The notes under the pieces were generated by a model. The model searched no databases. It worked only from the letters and a program-made list of their open reading frames with translations, and was not told the origin of the DNA. A stretch of DNA of 64,000 bases from Actinomycetota bacterium (GTDB taxonomy: Bacteria > Actinomycetota > Acidimicrobiia > Acidimicrobiales > Ilumatobacteraceae): contig VFYV01000001.1 of NCBI GenBank assembly GCA_016871395.1, positions 1-64,000 on the forward strand. Reading direction: 5' to 3'. Positions 61,913-64,000 of this stretch are shown here, in pieces. Positions within the stretch are counted from its first letter, which is position 1. Each line of letters starts with the position of its first letter. The position numbers and the translations under genes were made by a program.

Positions 61913-63406
61913 ATGACGAAGGAGAGTGAGTCGGTGGGCGCGACTCCAACGGGTGTGTTGACGGCGCTGGAGGCCGGGATGGTGATCCCGTTCGGTGGAC
62001 GACACTGGGTTCGCGTGGACGAGGGTTTGGCGCGAGCGTTCCGACCGGGCGACCGTCTGTTGGTGCTTCAAACCGATGGGACACTGATTCACGTGACGGC
62101 GGCGGTGGCCGCGTGCGTGGAGGAGTCCGTCACTCGGGCGCGAGAAGCGTTCGGAGCCATGCGGCACATCGACCAAAGCAAGGTGACCGATTTTTATCGT
62201 CTTTTTGCCGAGCGACTTCGCGATGAGTCGGTCTTCGCCCGGATCGCCCGCGCCAACGAGGCCGACGTTTCTGAGGCTCGCAGCAAGGGGCGAGCGGTCG
62301 GTCGATTGATGATCGATGAGAAGATGCGCCAGAGCATGATCGAGGGCCTGGAACTCTGGCGGCACACGGACAGTGTCGTCGGCGCGAGCCTCGAGCACGT
62401 CGATCACAGTGGATGGTACGTCGACGTCGTTCGGGCACCTTTGGGTGTCGTCGCCTTCGTTTTCGAGGGTCGCCCCAATGTTTTTGCCGATGCCACCGGA
62501 GTCCTGCGTGGAGGTAACTCGACCGTCATGCGGATCGGTAGTGATGCCCTCGGAACGGCTCGAGCGATCATGGAGCTCGCCGTTCGGCCCTCCTTGGCCG
62601 ACGCGGGACTTCCCTCGGGAGCGGTGGAGTTGATCGACGAAGCCGATCGTTCCGGCGGACACGCCTTGTTCAGTGACTCGCGGGTCTCGTTGGCCGTGGC
62701 TCGGGGGAGTGGTCCGGCGGTTGCGCAACTGGGTGCCGTGGCTCGTCAGTCGGGGGTTCCGGTCAGCCTCCACGGGACGGGCGGGGCGTGGATGATCGTG
62801 TGTGCTGACGCTCCCGATGGTCGCGTTCGAGATTGCGTGTCCGCATCGCTCGACAAGAAGGTCTGCAACACGGTGAATGTCATCGTTCTGGTCGGCCACG
62901 AAGATCGCATCCTGCGGGAGGTTCTGGGGGGAGTCATCGAGGCGGCACGAGGGCGTGACGCACCGGCTACGGTCCACCTTCTCGGCGATTCGGCACGGTC
63001 CAAGATCTCTTTGGTGCCGGGCGAAGTCGACGTGAGGCCAGGCGAAATCGTCGAATCATCGACCGAGTGGGAATGGGATGATTCGCCCGAGGTGTCGATC
63101 GTGATGGTCGACGAGGTCGACGAGGCGATCGATCTCTTCAACGACTACAGCCCGCGTTTCATCGTGAGTGCCCTCACGGGCAGCGAGGCCAAAAGGCGAG
63201 CAATCGTGGATCGCTGTGACGCCCCTTTCGTCGGGGACGGGTTCACGCGCTGGGTCGATGGACAGTACGCTCTGCGTCGCCCGGAACTCGGATTGTCGAA
63301 TTGGCAAGAGGGTCGCTTGTTCGCGCGGGGCGGAATCCTCTCCGGTGACGCGGTGTACAGCGTGCGCTATCACGCGTCGACACCCGACGCGACACAGCGC
63401 CGCTGA
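61913..63406 (+). CDS. ProA-like glutamate-5-semialdehyde dehydrogenase with N-terminal extension
   Basis: 497 residues, against about 417 for normal ProA. Residues about 80-497 match the ProA type of aldehyde dehydrogenase: VFEGRPNVFADATGVLRGGNSTVMRIG, the catalytic cysteine in DKKVCNTVNVIV, and the C-terminal GRLFARGGILSGDAVYSVRY. The first 75 residues are extra and include GVLTALEAGMVIPFGGRHWVRV-type segments of unknown role. Several conserved ProA positions differ (EGRPNV for the usual ARPNV context), so it may be a paralogue acting on another acyl phosphate. ATG 61913 has TAATCT six bases upstream. Confidence 0.75.
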   Translation: MTKESESVGATPTGVLTALEAGMVIPFGGRHWVRVDEGLARAFRPGDRLLVLQTDGTLIHVTAAVAACVEESVTRAREAFGAMRHIDQSKVTDFYRLFAERLRDESVFARIARANEADVSEARSKGRAVGRLMIDEKMRQSMIEGLELWRHTDSVVGASLEHVDHSGWYVDVVRAPLGVVAFVFEGRPNVFADATGVLRGGNSTVMRIGSDALGTARAIMELAVRPSLADAGLPSGAVELIDEADRSGGHALFSDSRVSLAVARGSGPAVAQLGAVARQSGVPVSLHGTGGAWMIVCADAPDGRVRDCVSASLDKKVCNTVNVIVLVGHEDRILREVLGGVIEAARGRDAPATVHLLGDSARSKISLVPGEVDVRPGEIVESSTEWEWDDSPEVSIVMVDEVDEAIDLFNDYSPRFIVSALTGSEAKRRAIVDRCDAPFVGDGFTRWVDGQYALRRPELGLSNWQEGRLFARGGILSGDAVYSVRYHASTPDATQRR

Positions 63407-63414
63407 GGCGCCGT

Positions 63415-64000
63415 TCAGTGACCCAGCACCAAGTCCAACAGGCGTTCGATGGACCGCGCCCGACGTCCGGTTCGTCGCTCCCGAGAGTCGGCCAGAGCGG
63501 CGAGTTTCGCCATGCCGTTCACGGCGAACCATCGGATGGGCTCGGGCTCCCAGCGGCGACCTTGGTGCCCGACCCATGGCAATCGGGTCAGATCCGACAC
63601 CCGCCCGGTGATGAGATCGGCCAAGGTTCGTCCGGCCAGGTTCGAGGTCGTGACTCCGTCGCCGACGTAACCTCCGGCGCTCGCCATTCCGGTGCGGGGG
63701 TCGAACGTGACCGCGCAACGCCAGTCCCGATGCGCCGCGAGGGGTCCGCCCCAATGGTGTGTGACTGCCACCTCGTCGAGAGCGGGGAACATCGCGCGTA
63801 GAGCGGTCGTGAGGTGACGCACCATGCCCTGGTTGGTGTCGAAAGCCGGATCGATGCGCGATCCGAAGTGATACGGAGCCCCGCGTCCCCCAAAAGCAAT
63901 TCGATCATCGGCGGTGCGCTGTCCGTAGACGATCATTTGACGCCCATCGTTGAACGTCGGTCGACTCGGTGAGATGAGGGGGTCCAAGAGCCGTTTTTCG
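63415..64000 (-). CDS. FAD-dependent amine/D-amino-acid oxidase, C-terminal part
   Basis: The gene runs off the right edge. The visible C-terminal 194 residues or so belong to the DAO/glycine-oxidase family: the FGGRGAPYHFGS segment, a HWGGPLAAHRDW substrate-side stretch, and the late FAD-binding GGYVGDGVTTSNLAGRTLADL. The N-terminal nucleotide-binding motif lies outside the window. It converges on the ProA-like gene with eight bases between. The substrate is probably an amine or D-amino acid, but this cannot be refined here. Confidence 0.82.
   Translation of the reverse strand, partial: EKRLLDPLISPSRPTFNDGRQMIVYGQRTADDRIAFGGRGAPYHFGSRIDPAFDTNQGMVRHLTTALRAMFPALDEVAVTHHWGGPLAAHRDWRCAVTFDPRTGMASAGGYVGDGVTTSNLAGRTLADLITGRVSDLTRLPWVGHQGRRWEPEPIRWFAVNGMAKLAALADSRERRTGRRARSIERLLDLVLGH

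Noticed and set aside
35094-63406. Genomic island inserted at a tRNA
   Set aside because: tRNA-Leu is 1.3 kb away from the accessory region, no repeated tRNA end, integrase or transposase is visible, and promoter style matches the rest of the window.

Overview
The window is a GC-rich actinobacterial chromosome segment, most like the class Acidimicrobiia. This is inferred from three things: a conserved actinobacterial housekeeping order (polA, pdtaR, rpsA, coaE, uvrB, uvrA, uvrC, rapZ, gap, pgk, tpiA, secG), a mycobacterial-type four-domain S1 protein, and several F420/LLM oxidoreductases. No plasmid, prophage or insertion sequence is visible. Both tRNA genes are ordinary chromosomal features, although one has an unusual fold.

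Layout. 1-130 is a 26-bp tandem repeat. 335-5543 holds bcp and fabZ, convergent with a type II fatty-acid operon read leftward from 5543 (fabD, fabH, fabG, acpP, fabF). A tRNA lies at 5648. 5801-14204 carries a coiled-coil protein, an ANTAR regulator, polA, a methyltransferase, rpsA, a two-component pair and coaE. 14257-21077 is excision repair (uvrB, uvrA, uvrC). 21099-24416 has LLM and methyltransferase genes and rapZ. 24530-27459 is lower glycolysis (gap, pgk, tpiA). 27501-33401 is a complete dipeptide-type ABC importer, lying between tpiA and secG. tRNA-Leu(GAG) follows at 33695, then a methyltransferase and thrH.

From 35094 on the window is accessory and catabolic. 35094-48511 combines a Rieske oxygenase, an acyl-CoA dehydrogenase, two SDRs, a sulfatase, a cupin protein, a hydrolase, an LLM enzyme, a P450, a biotinyl-carboxyltransferase and an amidohydrolase. 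This looks like oxidation of a sulfated or polycyclic carbon source through CoA esters; the substrate is unknown. 48945-61102 holds two leftward operons. One encodes a three-subunit molybdenum hydroxylase. The other encodes an M20 carbamoylase, a D-carbamoylase-type nitrilase, a fused molybdenum hydroxylase, an SsnA-like deaminase and an LLM enzyme. Both start with the same promoter box at the same distance from a GTG start, so they are proposed to be one regulon for a nitrogen heterocycle or hydantoin-like substrate. A phosphatidylcholine synthase and a TauE/SafE transporter diverge from them. The right end has a metallo-beta-lactamase-fold enzyme, a ProA-like dehydrogenase and a truncated FAD oxidase.

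Transcription style. At many operon heads a TAnnnT hexamer ends six or seven bases before the start codon, with no Shine-Dalgarno sequence. This indicates widespread leaderless transcription, and it was used here to choose starts. gap, acpP and the P450 instead have clear Shine-Dalgarno sequences.
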